This document shows positions 22,507 through 35,210 of a stretch of 64,000 bases of DNA, one piece after another. The notes below the pieces were generated by a model that ran no database searches, was not told the origin of the DNA, and saw only the letters and a program-made list of their open reading frames with translations. The stretch comes from Erythroxylum novogranatense (taxonomy: Eukaryota; Streptophyta; Magnoliopsida; Malpighiales; Erythroxylaceae), in assembly GCA_029891385.1 (NCBI GenBank), contig CM057230.1, forward strand, positions 55,469,414 to 55,533,413, read 5' to 3'. Made by a program: the position numbers and the translations under genes. How positions within the stretch are numbered: the first letter of the stretch is position 1; each line of letters begins with the position of its first letter.

Positions 22507-23883
22507 GGGCCTATTTGATTGAGCTTTTATCAATAGAGCTTTTATCAGTGGAGCTTTTGTCAGTAGAGTTTTTTTTAGAAGAGCTTTTTTAAAAGCCGGT
22601 TATTTTTGTTGTCAATTAAAAAACGACTTTTAAAAGAGCTTCATTCAATGAGATCGTTTGGCAACATAAAAATAAAAAGCACTTTTATTAATTTTAACTA
22701 TATTTTATTTTATAATAAAATTATTTATGCTAAATAATTTTTAAAGTATATTAAACAATATGCCAAGTATTATATTGTAGGAAATTTTGATAATCATCTT
22801 GTAAGAAATAATTTAAAAGATGTCTCATTTTTTTATAGAAAATAAAATTAATATGAAAAACAAATATTAAAACATGTAAAAAAGTTAAATAATATTACAA
22901 ATTGTTAAGCATTCAACTTTATTACAAATTATTAAGCAGAATCGATGGAAGAGTCTTGTGGTTTAACAACATCCATGTACTGTTGATGAGTAATTCTAAT
23001 ATTCATCTAATTATGTATGTTTGTGGACTATTACTCAATTACAAGCTAATTAAAGCAAAAATTGCCAACAAGTTTTTTCGTTCTAAAAAAGAAAGTAAGG
23101 AGACAGGTCTAAGGTCTGCGTGTTTATGAACAGTCGAATGTCTGCGTCGACGTCTGTGTTCAAAAATACGTAGATGAAGGTCTGCGCGCAGACGTCGACG
23201 TCTGCGTTAAAAACGCAGAGGAAGGTCTGCGTGTCGATGCCTGCATTTTTTATGCAAACGTTCGACGTTTGCATTGAAGACAAACGTTCGACGTTTGCCT
23301 TCAATAGAGAAAAATAAAATTTTAGGAGACAAATAAAAATAAAAAGAAGAACCAACCTAAGAAGATAAGAGTGTTAGATAAGCAGAAGAAACAAAACAGA
23401 GTCAGCGACTGGTTTTGTCAAGAGGAGAACAGACGCTATTTCAAGTTTTATTTACGTAAGTGACGGAAACATTAAACAATTAAAGAATCTATTTTTTATA
23501 TTTTCTATTTTTCATTAATAAAAATTTTATTATTTTATCATTAATTATATAAAATTTATTATTAATTATATAAAAATATTATTATTAATTATTTAATAAA
23601 ATTTATTATATTAAATATTATTCTATTCTATTTGATTTATATTTAAAAATATTTTATTTCTATAACATAAAAAACAGCTTCCGGAAAAAGCTAAAATTTG
23701 GGCTTTTTTGAAAAGCTCCAAATTTTAACTTTTGAAAAAGCTGTATTTTAGCTTTTTCAAAAGCTATTTCTACTTTAAAAGTGCTTTTGAAGTTTGCAGC
23801 CAAACACCCATTTTTTCCTGAAAACAGCTTTTGCGGTGGAAAAAAGAGTTTTAGAGTCTCCAAAAGCTGAACCAAACAGGCTC
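22507..23883. mobile_element. Non-autonomous PIF/Harbinger-type element, TSD TTA
   Basis: The ends are inverted repeats of about 22 bp: GGGCCTATTTGATTGAGCTTTT at the left and, on the minus strand, GAGCCTGTTTGGTTCAGCTTTT at the right (18 of 22 match). TTA flanks both ends (22504-22506 and 23884-23886). GGGCC-type ends with a TTA duplication are characteristic of Tourist/Harbinger elements. The 1377-bp body has no transposase. It contains a CpG-rich palindrome block (23108-23300) and subterminal AAAAGCT/AGCTTTT repeats near both ends. Confidence 0.85.
23108..23300. repeat. Palindrome array inside the Harbinger-type element
   Basis: Perfect 20-bp palindrome CGCAGACGTCGACGTCTGCG at 23187-23206. 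GCAAACGTTCGACGTTTGC lies at 23254-23272 and CAAACGTTCGACGTTTG at 23281-23297. GTCTGCGT recurs between them. The block is strikingly CpG-rich against the AT-rich body. Confidence 0.92.
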
Positions 23884-23886
23884 TTA

Positions 23887-25740
23887 AGCTTATAGCATAA
23901 GCCCATGCCTAAGTGCCATCGAGTTTGTGCATTCTATCAAGCTAGAATAGACTTAAAAATTATAAAACACATCCAATTTTATCCAAAATAACCTAAAAAT
24001 GCAAAAGATTATTCCTTTAACCAATCAAACTTCTTCAAAATAATCTAGAATAAAATAATCCATATCAAAAGCACTACATAAATAATATAAACAAGTATTT
24101 TTCATAAAGTGATTGAAAATATCTAAAACAAATACTAGACAAGATATAATGAAAAGAAGCAAACATAGGCTATTAAAAAGATAATCACTTAGAGAAGATG
24201 GAGTAAAATGTGAACTAATCTAAACATATGCTATTAGAGATAAATGACATGGAAATTTCTTCGTTTAATTGCAAAGTACCAAACAAGTATATGAAAATTT
24301 AGTTAGTACATCTTCATTTGCAAGATTTAGTGGCAACTTGAGTTAGTTGCATAAGAAAAGTATATTAAAAGTAAAGATTAAAGAAAATAAATCAGCATAA
24401 GAAGAAAATGGGATAATTAATTATTATAGCTGGAATTGTCAGTAATTTGTACCACTTTATTTATATAAAAAAATTATGATGTAAATCGACTCAATTATAC
24501 AACATTTTATTAAATGAATGTATGCTATATGTTCATCATATGTATGCTATATATTCATCATCGAATATTTCTTCAAAAACTTTTAGTTAGATGAATGGTC
24601 ATGATGTATTCATATTCTTTTATATATCACAATATGAAAAGAAACTATAAAATAATATTATAAACGATTATTAAAATTATATAAAAGCATATAATAAATA
24701 ATAGATCTCAACTTGAACACTTTTGACACTTAACCATCTTCGAGTATACATAATGGCTTCTACAATTTTAAGATAAAGACAATTATGATGAGGAGTCATT
24801 ATGAGACCACCAATGCTAAAAGTAGATTTAGTAGTAACTATAAATACCATAATTGCTAACATTTCTCGTGTAATTTCTTGTATAATCTAATATTTAACTC
24901 CATTCCACTTCCACATGATAATATATCAAAATGTTCCTCTGTTATATCTACTTCTAAATATTTGTCCAATTCCATCCTATTATAAGAAATCCCAACCTTC
25001 TTTTTCCTTTGTGAATTCTTTAAAACAAAGATTTAAAATTTCAATTGTGCATGATGATCATGTATCAACAAAAGATCAAGTTGATACTAAAATATTGTTG
25101 GTCAACTCTTTGTCCATATTTAACTAATAATCATTAAAAAATTATACAATAAGTGCTTAATTATATCAATATGTTCTTTGCCCTAATCAGTATACAACTA
25201 CTGGTATAAAAATTGAGTTCATTTTATCTTATACCTCGGGTTTAAAGTAAAGTTGACTATCACAGTATTACTAAATATAGACCAATAACAATTAAATAAG
25301 GAAACAATTAAGAGAGATAAAGCTCTCTCCTTTGCTTCTTATATAGTACCTTCTTCTTCTACTTCTCATGTTTCTTAGTTGTCCCTCAATGTTTCCTTTG
25401 CCCTTTTTTATGTAATTTTTCCTCTTTTTTGTCTTGCTCATCTCTCCTTTCCCATTGTTCCTATGGTTGCTCTTCTCCTCCCTCCTCTGACTTATTTCTA
25501 CCGACTTTAACTTTAGGGGGGTTATTCTACTTTATTTCTATTCCTACCTGGAATATTTTATCATTTTTGACGATAATATTTTGATTTCTCTCTTTACTAA
25601 AGCTATATCTTTCCTTTATTGGCTTATCTTTATATTATGTAACGTGTAACTGTTAATGACTTTCCTCTTTTTTCCCTTCCCATCCTATTCTATTCTCCCT
25701 CAGATACCCTTTCCATCTTCCTACCTTGGAGATCTTGAAG
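23887..25740. other. AT-rich intergenic DNA without a recognised gene
   Basis: No family resemblance was found on either strand. TGTATGCTATATGTTCATCA is partly duplicated at 24518-24560. From 25310 the DNA becomes C/T-rich on the plus strand and may be the untranslated 5' end of the LINE that follows. Confidence 0.5.
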
Positions 25741-26091
25741 CCTGTGGAAAATAAAAGTACTCCTAGTCAGCGTAGGAGCTAGAAACATGTAGATTAGTAT
25801 GCTCTTATGCTTTAATATTGTCTTCATAAGAAGCAGGAGGGGAGACCTATAATAGTGCCATACTTATAGTGTTTTTCATGGATCATATACACACTTTCTC
25901 CAATCATTCAAAGATGGTCACGTAATCAATGGAAAAATAAAGGACTAAATAAGATGATCCTCTCCAAGGACAATCTCATTCTATTCTCTTTTTCCTCCCA
26001 AATTGAAGGTTATAAAGTTGTTGAAGAAGACCCTTGGCATTTATCTTAGCTTCCATTGTATCTTAAATTCTCACAACTTGGGATTAGCTAA
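25741..26091 (+). pseudogene. LINE ORF1 (DUF4283-type) fragment, left piece
   Basis: A plus-strand frame near 25895-26085 reads RWSRNQWKNKGLNKMILSK, ILFSFSSQIEGYKVVEEDPW and LPLYLKF, resembling the DUF4283 RNA-binding region of plant L1-type LINE ORF1 proteins. At least one stop is present. The coding sequence runs into LTR unit A at 26097 and resumes at 29753. Confidence 0.7.
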
Positions 26092-26200
26092 GAGAATGTT
26101 GGGCACTGTTTCCGGAACCCAACTCTTGCTTTGAAACCATATGACATGAACGTACTCCAATGAAGTCTCCTTAACCATCATCGATTTTTTTTCCTCTTTA

Positions 26201-26210
26201 TCTGATACCA
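26201..26210 (-). promoter_or_regulatory. Primer-binding site of unit A
   Basis: Minus-strand TGGTATCAGA lies four bases inside the LTR end at 26215. It matches the start of the initiator tRNA-Met primer site seen in the Copia and Gypsy elements here. Confidence 0.7.
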
Positions 26211-26844
26211 CACATGTTGGATCCATTTTTGGAACCCAACATCTGGAAACCATTCATAAAACGTGAGCATAATAACCCGTAGGGTTATTTTATGGAATCT
26301 TTTTAGCCATTATCGGTTCATCATCATTCTCATAACATCTCAAGCCACAAGGGCGAGCCCACACAAAGAAATGACAATAACCACAATTTATTTTCTTCAA
26401 AAAAATTGTAGCTCTATGTCTCTATTTCATTTTAGAGAAAGAAACAACTTAATCGGAGTTCTATAGAGGAAGATATGCTTGAAAATCCAAAGTGTGTTCA
26501 TACCTCAATCATGGTCTCCCAACCGACCCCTCAATTTCTTTCCTCCACACTTTGTCAAATCAACTCAAAAAGATCTAAATTTTTATTTATAGATAGATAC
26601 ATGTCTTACGAATCAATCTCCTCAAGAATCACCTCATTCGGAGGTCGGAAGAAGGAGTTATGACCAAACAAATCCGATATGTTCATATCCTGATTCCTAC
26701 TGAACATACTTTGGCGTAAACGCCATAACTCTCACTATGGGTATTGGATTGACTTCGTTCTTAGACCATTATAAAGTAGACATCTAGGGATACAACTTTC
26801 ATGAAGAACAAAATTTGAAATTCGATCTTTATGAGGGTAAAAAT

Positions 26845-26987
26845 ACACAGACCGTGTAAAATCATACAGTCAGAACGTGTAACCTTCGGGTGAAATAGCA
26901 TCCATACGCACAAAAAAACATGGCCCGTGTAAATTCATACGAGCAGGCCGTGTAACCTTCGGGTGAAACAAAATTTCACCCTCCAAG
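26845..26987. repeat. Cassette of unit A
   Basis: Two related copies of a segment containing GTGTAACCTTCGGGTGAAA (26877-26895 and 26951-26969) and the words CCGTGTAAA and CATACG. It sits between the module ending CATGAAGAACAAAATTTG and the CCTCCAAGACCCCTCC block, the address used by cassettes in the sister units. Confidence 0.75.
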
Positions 26988-29752
26988 ACCCCTCCAAAGG
27001 GTCCTAAATCCATCCTAACTTCTCCTATACTCATAATCTTGCCAAAATTCACTCTTTCAAGTCTGAGATTCACTTTATATACGCTAATGGTTCGGGAATT
27101 TCGTCCACTACAACATCCTAACTTGGAATGATTATAACTTACAACTCGGTTATCAAAAAATTGCATACTTTATAGAGTTGGAAAGTTATAAAGATGAACT
27201 ACAACTTCTATGAAGACAACTTGGTCCAATTCAATCTAAATCAATACAGTTTTTCCTTGGAAGGCAGCATATACATATTTTATCCTCATGAAAAACTTAC
27301 AATTTTGCCTTATACAAACTTGGATTTTTATGAACATAACCATTCAACTACCAATTGGAATTCTTCAACTCTCAACCTTAATCCATACGACCCTTCCTAT
27401 TCAACAACGTATCATGCTTCATGACATTCCTATCTTTTCTTTCCATATTATCTCACACATATATATAACAATATCTCATACTCAATGTTTGTCAACTCAT
27501 CATCCATACACAATTTCACATTTCAAAATCCATACACATATCCATATTTCATTTGCATCATAAATTAAGAGTTTACCCACTTCAATAGCAACTCATGCCA
27601 CAATACATCGTCAATGTCAAAATCCAATATACAAAACATGCAAAACCCAAAATTTCTCAAAATCCACATGAAGCCTTGTTTTACATCAATAATTCCAAAA
27701 CATAACAAAACATGCATATTCAGAATTATGCCTTGATTCACTTTTACTGGATCTCTTATTCTTCACCTGAAGATGGGGAAAAAAAGGGGGTGAGCTCAAG
27801 AGCTCGTGGGTAACAGCTTATAACGGAAAAAAAGCAAAACCATTTAAAAGTTTACTGTCATAGAAAATTCTTGTTGAAAATCCATAAAACGTTCATTTCT
27901 CAAATTTTCATCATGTATTCAAATTCATAATTCACAAAACATGAATGCATCAACTTGTCCACAAATTATGAACATATATGCACATAAATGGTTTAGGCAG
28001 ATCCATATTTATGACGAACTACACATTCCTATATAGTGGTCCTGTGTAGTCGTAAACTTGAGGGAATCCTTGAAGGAGTTCCGTGCCACTAGCGGGCAGG
28101 CGGGAGAAGCCTATTCTTGGGTCAACGTGCACGTGACGGTTCTTGGATGGACTACCAAACCCACATAACATGTAATTTATGAACTTGCAAACTTTTTGCC
28201 CAAAATGGCACACTTTCTTGGAAAATTTCTTTTCATATAAAAATCATTCTTGAAAACCTGATTGTATGAACGCGTGTTTCTTCCAAATGAAAAGCACTTT
28301 CATAAAACATCACACAATTCACATATTAACATGTAGCAATTTTTCAATTCATTCAAGGCACAATTTATGCAACAATTATGATACAATTTAAATCATTAAA
28401 TTTCCTCGATTTATAGAAAACATAAGTGGCTTATTTACTCTATTATAAACATGTACCCAGCTTAATTCCTTGCTTGAAAATCTAACCTCAATTGTTCCCT
28501 TCCTCTTGGTCTTGAATAGGGTTTCTCTTGATTTCCTAAAACAAACCACAATTCTCATTCAATTTTGATTCAAATGGAAATCCCCCAATTTTCACAAAAT
28601 CCCTAAAACTTCAAAATCACAACAAATGAAATTAACCCTAATCAAACTCAAATTCAACCAACCCATAGTCCATATAGGTTAGGAAACCCAAAACCCAACT
28701 TAGAAACCCTAAAAATCAAATAGGTTCCTTAAATCATATTCTTCAACACCCATTCTCTACATAAACACTTTATCTTTCTCTAACAAAGCAAGAAGAAGAA
28801 GATAAACTTACCCTAGAAAAATGATTCCCTTTCTTTTTCTTCTTCTTTCTTCTTCCTTCTCTCTTCTTCTTTCCTTCTTCTTTTCTTCTCTCCACGACTC
28901 TCTCTTCCTCTTCTCTCTAAATTTTTGTTTCCCTCTCTTCTCTAAATTTTCGTTTCCCTCTCTTCAAATGATAAGACCACTCCTTTCTCTTGCCTTTTAT
29001 ACCACTAATGATGCTAAAAAGTCCATATTGCCCTTACTTAAAAGCCTAGGAACTTAAATGCTTAAGTGGTCTTCCAATCTTCCCCTCATGCATAAGTTAC
29101 CACCTTAATTCAATTTAAATCCATATCATAAGGTCTTACTCACATTCACATGCTAATAAACTCCCGTTAACATGCTAATTAATTCCACAAAATACTATAT
29201 TATGACCTCAAAATTCATTTAAATCATGGTTAACTCCTTAAAATCAACACCTTTTCTAATCATTCAATTGCAGGAATTTGCTTGTACTTCCTTCTAAAGA
29301 AATGTTCCTCATTGTCTTAATTTTCTAATGACATGTAAATCATTCATTTTGGTTCAGTAATCTGAAAGTTATACCCAAACATTTCCAAACTGTTCTTATG
29401 CTGAAACAATATGATATGCTCAAATTCCAACCAAAACTTGACTTTCTTAGAGACTGAATTAGAACTCAATTTCATTAGACAATTTGTAGTATTATCTCTC
29501 TAGTTTAATCCAAATTAATAATCATTTTATTCGGATAACTAGAGAAAAAGTTATGGCTAAAATACCGAAGCATACTCAATGATCATGTTTCAACTTATAA
29601 CTTCCAATATTTCACATATAACCCATCTTGCACAAAACTATCTTTTCTACTTCATTTCAAATTCAAGAATTCTTCTATTCTTTACACATGAATAATCGCC
29701 AAAATTTTTCATTTCATATTTCTAAATTCTAAGAAAAGTTCGGGGTCCAACA

Positions 29753-31396
29753 GAGAATGTCAACAAAATTCCTTTATAAATTGACTTCTATAATGTACCG
29801 TTAGGGTATTGAATGACTTAAGGTTTGAAAATATTAGCATGTTTCCTTAGAAACCATTATGTATGGATGAAAATACTATGAAGAGAAGAAGAGCCGGCTA
29901 TACACATATTTATGTTAGTGTCGATCTCTTAAGGATTTGCTTGATTATATCCCAATAGTAAGGTTAAGATCAAAAAATAATCTTTGTAAAGATAGTGTAA
30001 TGGTTTCCTATTAATGGAAACCATCATTTAAACCTTAAAGGAAGATATGGAGGCCTAAGTGTTAGTTGTTCATAAAGGAAGATTATAATAAGCTTATAAG
30101 GATGGATGATTATGAAGATATTAATACAATTTTCTTTAATTTAAATAAAGATGTTAATATTAAGCCTTCTCTTTTGGATAATGAAACTATCCTAATGGAA
30201 GGAGCTCCTCAATATAAGAAAGATGTTCCCAACTGTAATGTGGTAGTTCTTGGAGGAAGTTTGGAATCGAATGAGATGAATGTGGTTGAAACTCCTATAG
30301 CTAGCCCTCAACTAAACATATCATAGGATGATAAGAGTAATAAAGGGAAATTTCAAAGTGTAATTAGGGGAAAATCAAAGAGTAACAGTATGAGTAAAGG
30401 CTTCAAACATAAATCCCAATAGTTTGTCTATCATAGGTTAGAATGCGGATGATTGAACTACCTAAGTAAGCTTACTCGATGCTTTGTGGGATATTTTATG
30501 AAGGAAAAATCATTTCTCTTAAACTTGTTGGAAACTAAAATCAAGCTAATGAGCATCAATAAACTTAAGAGATTAGGCCTTCACTAGAAATTTCTTTCTA
30601 ATCATTCTCAATACGCCTATGGTAAAATTATAATATACTATAATTCTAATTATGTGAAGGTGGGGGAATTGGAGTCTAAAGAGTAGGTTATGGATTTAAG
30701 ATTGCCTTTTCTCCTGAATAGTGTTAGAAGATATTCCTCTTTTATGTATGGCTTAAATTTTGTTTTTTAAAGAACTAAGTTATGAAGTAGTTTGAAGGGA
30801 ATGCAAGGAAGATGTAATGATCCCTAGTTAATACATGGGGATTTTAATTCCACATTATAAATATCAAAGTCAATGGAATTTATGAGGATTTCAAATATTA
30901 TACAGATTAAATATGGATTACTGATCTATAGTATGATGGTTATACATTTACATGGAGCAATAAGAAAAATTCTAGTTGGTTCATCAGGAAAAACCTGGAT
31001 AGAGCCTTAGTTAACCTAGAATGGTTAACTCAATTCCCTTAAAGTATGACAATATTTATGAGCTGCTTATCTTTAAATCATACCCCAATCAAAGTTAGGG
31101 ACTTATTCTAAAAGGTTGGTTGATATTTCCTTTTAATTTTTAATAGCTTTTTAGTGTATGATAATGGATTTCAGTAAGTTATATTAAGAGGCTTAGAGAT
31201 TCCCATATTTGGAGCAAAGTCGCAAATTTTTGTTGAAAAGTTTTTAATGAAAAATTGCAAAACTGTATTCATGTAAGTCCAAGAGCAATAACAGTGGACA
31301 CTAATTAACATCAAATTATATAATGTTTTAAGTTCGTTATGTTAAGGTTCCATCAAACATAATGGACCTAAAACATGTTACATTGAGCATTGGAGA
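29753..31396 (+). pseudogene. LINE ORF1 C-terminus and ORF2 endonuclease, middle piece
   Basis: After unit A the LINE resumes: DFYNVPLGYWM, RRAGYTHIYVSVD and SVMVSY near 29785-30020 continue ORF1. A short open stretch (30066-30326) follows with no clear match. ORF2 endonuclease is readable from about 30423: LLETKIKLMSINKLKRLGL, HGDFNST near 30837, then FTWSNKKNSSWFIRK and LDRALVNLEWLTQFP near 30947-31040 and LNHTPIKV. These are typical of the APE-like nuclease of plant L1 elements, which nicks target DNA to prime reverse transcription. Many stops and frame changes are present. The piece ends at TACCT before LTR unit C. Confidence 0.82.
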
Positions 31397-31401
31397 TACC
31401 T

Positions 31402-31632
31402 TGTTGGATCCGGGTGGATTTTAACCCCACAAAGGGGACCCACCACCGGACCCATGGATCTGGGTGGATTTTAACCCCACGAAGGGGACCCACCACCAAA
31501 CCCAGGTACCCCACCACTCCATTAATTGGTATTGTTCTCTTTGGTCAAGGGTGAGCCACAACTCGAACCCTTGACCTCAAGGTTTTGTTACACTTAGTGC
31601 ACGCCTCTCTTACCATTGAGCCATACCATAAC
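31402..31632 (-). repeat. tRNA-like (SINE-like) unit, copy 3
   Basis: On the minus strand it starts TATGGTATGGCTCAATGG, giving an A-box-like sequence, with box B GGGTTCGAGTTGTGG downstream. The tail holds two copies of a roughly 40-bp segment with GGGGTTAAAATCCACCC (31415-31431 and 31452-31468). It resembles copies 1 and 2 but lies on the downstream side of its LTR and in the same orientation. Confidence 0.6.
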
Positions 31633-34159
31633 TGTTGGGACCTGATCGGCAAAACCGGATCCCAATCGAAAAATGAAATGAAAACGGAACGAAGCAAAAG
31701 AAAAATCAAAATCGAACGAAAGGAACATAAGGCGGAAGCAAAATCATAAGCGGAAACGAAGAATGGTATTTACAACACGAAAGCAAATCCAATCTTAAAG
31801 CCAAAGAATCAGAAGCAAATCAAAACGAAGCAAACTTCGGATCAAATCGAATCGAAACCAATTTCCGACATCCTTGAACAAATATCAAAGAAAACGTTTT
31901 CGTTGGAAACCTTAGACTTAAACTGTCCAAAATCTAGTATAAATTTTTTTCTTTTCTTTTCTCTCTTTTCTCATTCCTCAATCCAAACACATTCACATAC
32001 AATCGCACTATCCAATGCCCAATACACGTTCCTTCACATTTTTCCATATACAAATCATGCTTATATCTTAATTGAACATACAAAATTTATATAACATATT
32101 CATGTGCAATACCATAACTCAATAGCCTCATCAAAATCTCATAATTCAATTTATATACAAAACCAATACGCACCATCCATAGCCAATACATTTCCAATTC
32201 CATTTGGATAATCCAAATACATCATGAACTAAACATTTGCAATACACTAATGGTATTCCAAGCCATACGCCATTACCACTAATCATAAACCAAAATACAC
32301 AAAGCACAATGATTCTAAATTTCTCAACAACATTCTAAACTTAACAATAATTCAATAGGAACCCATACAATCAGAATCCCTCATTTTCTTTCACCCGATC
32401 TTCTTCTCATCACCTGTGGATGGGAATGAAGGGGGGTGGGCTTAAAAAGCTCGTGGGTAACAGTTTATAACAAATAAATAAACAAAACCTTTAAAAACAC
32501 TTTTCTTTTCTTTTCTTGCAGAAATTTGGTTTGAAACCCATAAAGCACATTTTCAAAAGTTCTTTTCTCGCAGTAGTCGAAATCACAATTTCCAAAACAT
32601 GAATGCATCAATCATAACACTTCACAATGCAAAGCACATATAACGGCTCGAGAGTTCCTTAAACACAACGAATAAACCGAAGTTTATCGTAAACACAACG
32701 AGTCCGATTTCTCAGGATCTCGTGGCCTCTAATGGGTAGCCGGGAAAAGGCTAAGGGTCATCGTGCACGAGACTAACGAAATAGGTTCTCTCTCGCCCAC
32801 ACAAAAGAACATATCATGCTCAAATCAATTTATCGAATGCTCTTTTCCGAATATACGAAATGCCATGGAATCTTTCGAGGCATAACATAAATATATTTTT
32901 GCAATTCATTAAAAGTTCATGTATTGAATCAATAATGATTTTCAAATCATTCGTACAATGATGCAACATTTATGATGACATTGAAATCAGAAAATCTCTT
33001 TATTTAAAGAAAGCAGTAGTGGCTTATAAATTCTATTATAAACAGGTACCCACCTCGAATAGATGCTAGAAACTTGTTCCTCGCTCCAATTTGTCCATTG
33101 ATTCCTCTTTCTTCTAATAGAAAATTCCCTACAACAATTTCCCACGAATTCAATCTCATAAATAACATAATCCTTGAAATTGAACTTAGAAAACACTAAT
33201 TCTACACATAATTAAGCCATCTAAATCACCAATTTTCAAAAACTCCAATTTATAAAATTGGCATAACCCTAATTAATTTCCATCCAAAATTAAACTCATA
33301 ATACTAAGCAATCACCAAAATTGACTCCATAATACACAAACCCATATCATTTTCCATGATTCTAAACCAACAATCTTTCAAGATTCACAAATCAAAATTT
33401 CGGGTCTTACCTCATCCTTCACAAATTTTCAGATTTCTTAGCTCATGTTGGAGCTCTCGTCATCCTCCACATTTTTCCTTCATGAAGAAACATCAAAATC
33501 ATACTTAAAACCCAGCAAAATCGTGACCTAGCTTCTTCTTCTTCTCCCATCCAAAACACTCTTCTTCTCTCTTCTCTCTTTTTCTCTTCTTTCTTTATTC
33601 TTTTTCTGCTTTGCTCTTTTGTATTGTGCTTTAACAAGGGAAGAACGATAGCCCTCTTGCTTTTATAGTGTCATGTCATTTAATGAATGAGGAATGACCC
33701 ATATACCCCTTCATTTAAGCCTATAAACTTAACCCTTTAAGTAAACTTCCAAAATTGCCCCTTCATTGGTCTTTAAAACTGACATCATGTCTGATTATTT
33801 CGATCAAGTAAATGAAGCCATTTGACAAGAATTTCTTTTAGAGAAATATCCCTCTATGTCTTACGAATCCATCGCTTCAAGAATCAGGTCGGTCGAAGCT
33901 CTATATCTCAAAATATCTTAAAAATACTGAAGTTTGTTCTTCAGACCCGAGGCTGAATACTACACCTAACTTCCGACCCGAAATTGAAAGTCTTCAAGGC
34001 CAAATTGTAGCTCGGCTCCTTCATAAAATTTGTATCCCCATGTCTCTATTTTAATTTTCAAAAAGAATCAGATCGATCGGATGTTGGACGAAGAAGTTAT
34101 GCTCAAAAGAGTGAAGGGAGGTCAGAGCTCGGTCAGAAAATCAAAGCTCGGCCAGAACG

Positions 34160-34276
34160 AAGATCGGTCGGCCAACAGAGATCGGCCAACAGAGGTCGGC
34201 TAACAGAGGTCGGCCAACAGAGGTCGGCAAATAGAGGTCGGCTAACAAAGGTCGGCCAACAGAGGTCGACCAACAC
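34160..34276. repeat. Minisatellite cassette of unit C (15-bp GGTCGGCCAACAGAG)
   Basis: About seven tandem copies of GGTCGGCCAACAGAG with small changes, preceded by looser AGCTCGGCCAGAA words. It lies between CGAAGAAGTTATGCTC and ACTCATAATTTTTGACTC. Confidence 0.93.
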
Positions 34277-34289
34277 CTAATCCGACCTT

Positions 34290-35210
34290 CAAACTTTTAA
34301 CACTCATAATTTTTGACTCCGAGCTCCGAATTTTACAAAATCGGTACCGTTGGAAAGATAAAAGAAAGATCTACAATTTTCAAGCAGGACTCGAAGGCAA
34401 GATCGGTCTTTAAAGGGGTCAAAAATGTACTCAAATATGACTAATCGATAATCTCCTCAAAACTTTACACAGCACCTCAATTTGCAAACATCATAACTTT
34501 TGATCCAGAACTCCAAATTTGACAAACTTGGTGTCTACGGAAAGGTAAAAGAACCTTATACAACTTTTATGAAGGCCTTAAAAATCAGATCGACCTCTAA
34601 ATGGGTCAAAAACTACACCAAAGTGACTGGTCGATCAGTTTCACACTAAACAACATCAGAACTTCTAACAATCATAACTTTCTACTCCCTTGTCCAATAT
34701 TTTCGTGCTTTATATCAATAGAAAGATAAAAACAAGCTCTACAACTCTCAAGAAGGCTACTTGTTCCCATTCCATACACATCAGTCCCAAATTTGCATCA
34801 ATCACATCATACACAAAACTTCCCTATGAACACATCAATTCAAAAATTTGCAACATATGCACTCAACTTCAATAACTCACATCTCCCAACCTCCACATCC
34901 AAAAATAGCACATTATACATCATTGGGAAACTATGGAGGTCCTCTATAACATTTAAGAATGCCATTTGATCCAATTCAAATCACAACAGTCCAGAAATCG
35001 CCTCAAAACACAACATATACAATCCTACACTTAGAGCATTTTCCAAAACTAAAGCAAAATACACTTAACTTTCAAATATCATAACTTTCAATCCCGATAT
35101 CGAAAAATAGCATACTTTATGGCTACGAAAAGCTCTCAACATAATCTACAAATTTCATGAAGATCATTTCTTCAAAATCTGCCTACATCAAAAGTCAACT
35201 CTTTACTCCA
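34290..35210. repeat. Array of five modules of about 180-210 bp in unit C
   Basis: Each module begins with CATAACTTT or a variant, near 34305, 34492, 34673, 34871 and 35080. About 70 bp later it has a segment like GGAAAGATAAAAGAA...CTACAACTTTCATGAAGG. Copies have diverged widely. The same array is at 53775-54640 in unit B. Confidence 0.85.

Larger units (their letters stand above)
26097..29752 (-). mobile_element. LTR unit A, an LTR plus PBS plus LTR-tail deletion derivative, TSD GAGAA
   Basis: GAGAA flanks the unit at 26092-26096 and 29753-29757. On the minus strand it runs from TGTTGGACCCCGAAC at 29752 through a TATA box (TATAAAAGG near 28998) and ACCCACGAG with a C-rich block (near 27810-27770). 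Modules and a cassette (26845-26987) follow, then the first LTR end at 26215. A primer-binding site (TGGTATCAGA, 26201-26210) comes next, then about 100 bp homologous to the LTR's own 3' end, finishing at 26097. Virtually the whole internal region is therefore missing. Confidence 0.82.

Noticed and set aside
27194..27563. Small ORFs in LTR unit A as genes
   Set aside because: They have low-complexity His/Ile/Thr-rich translations in AT-rich repeat DNA and no counterpart kept open in sister units.
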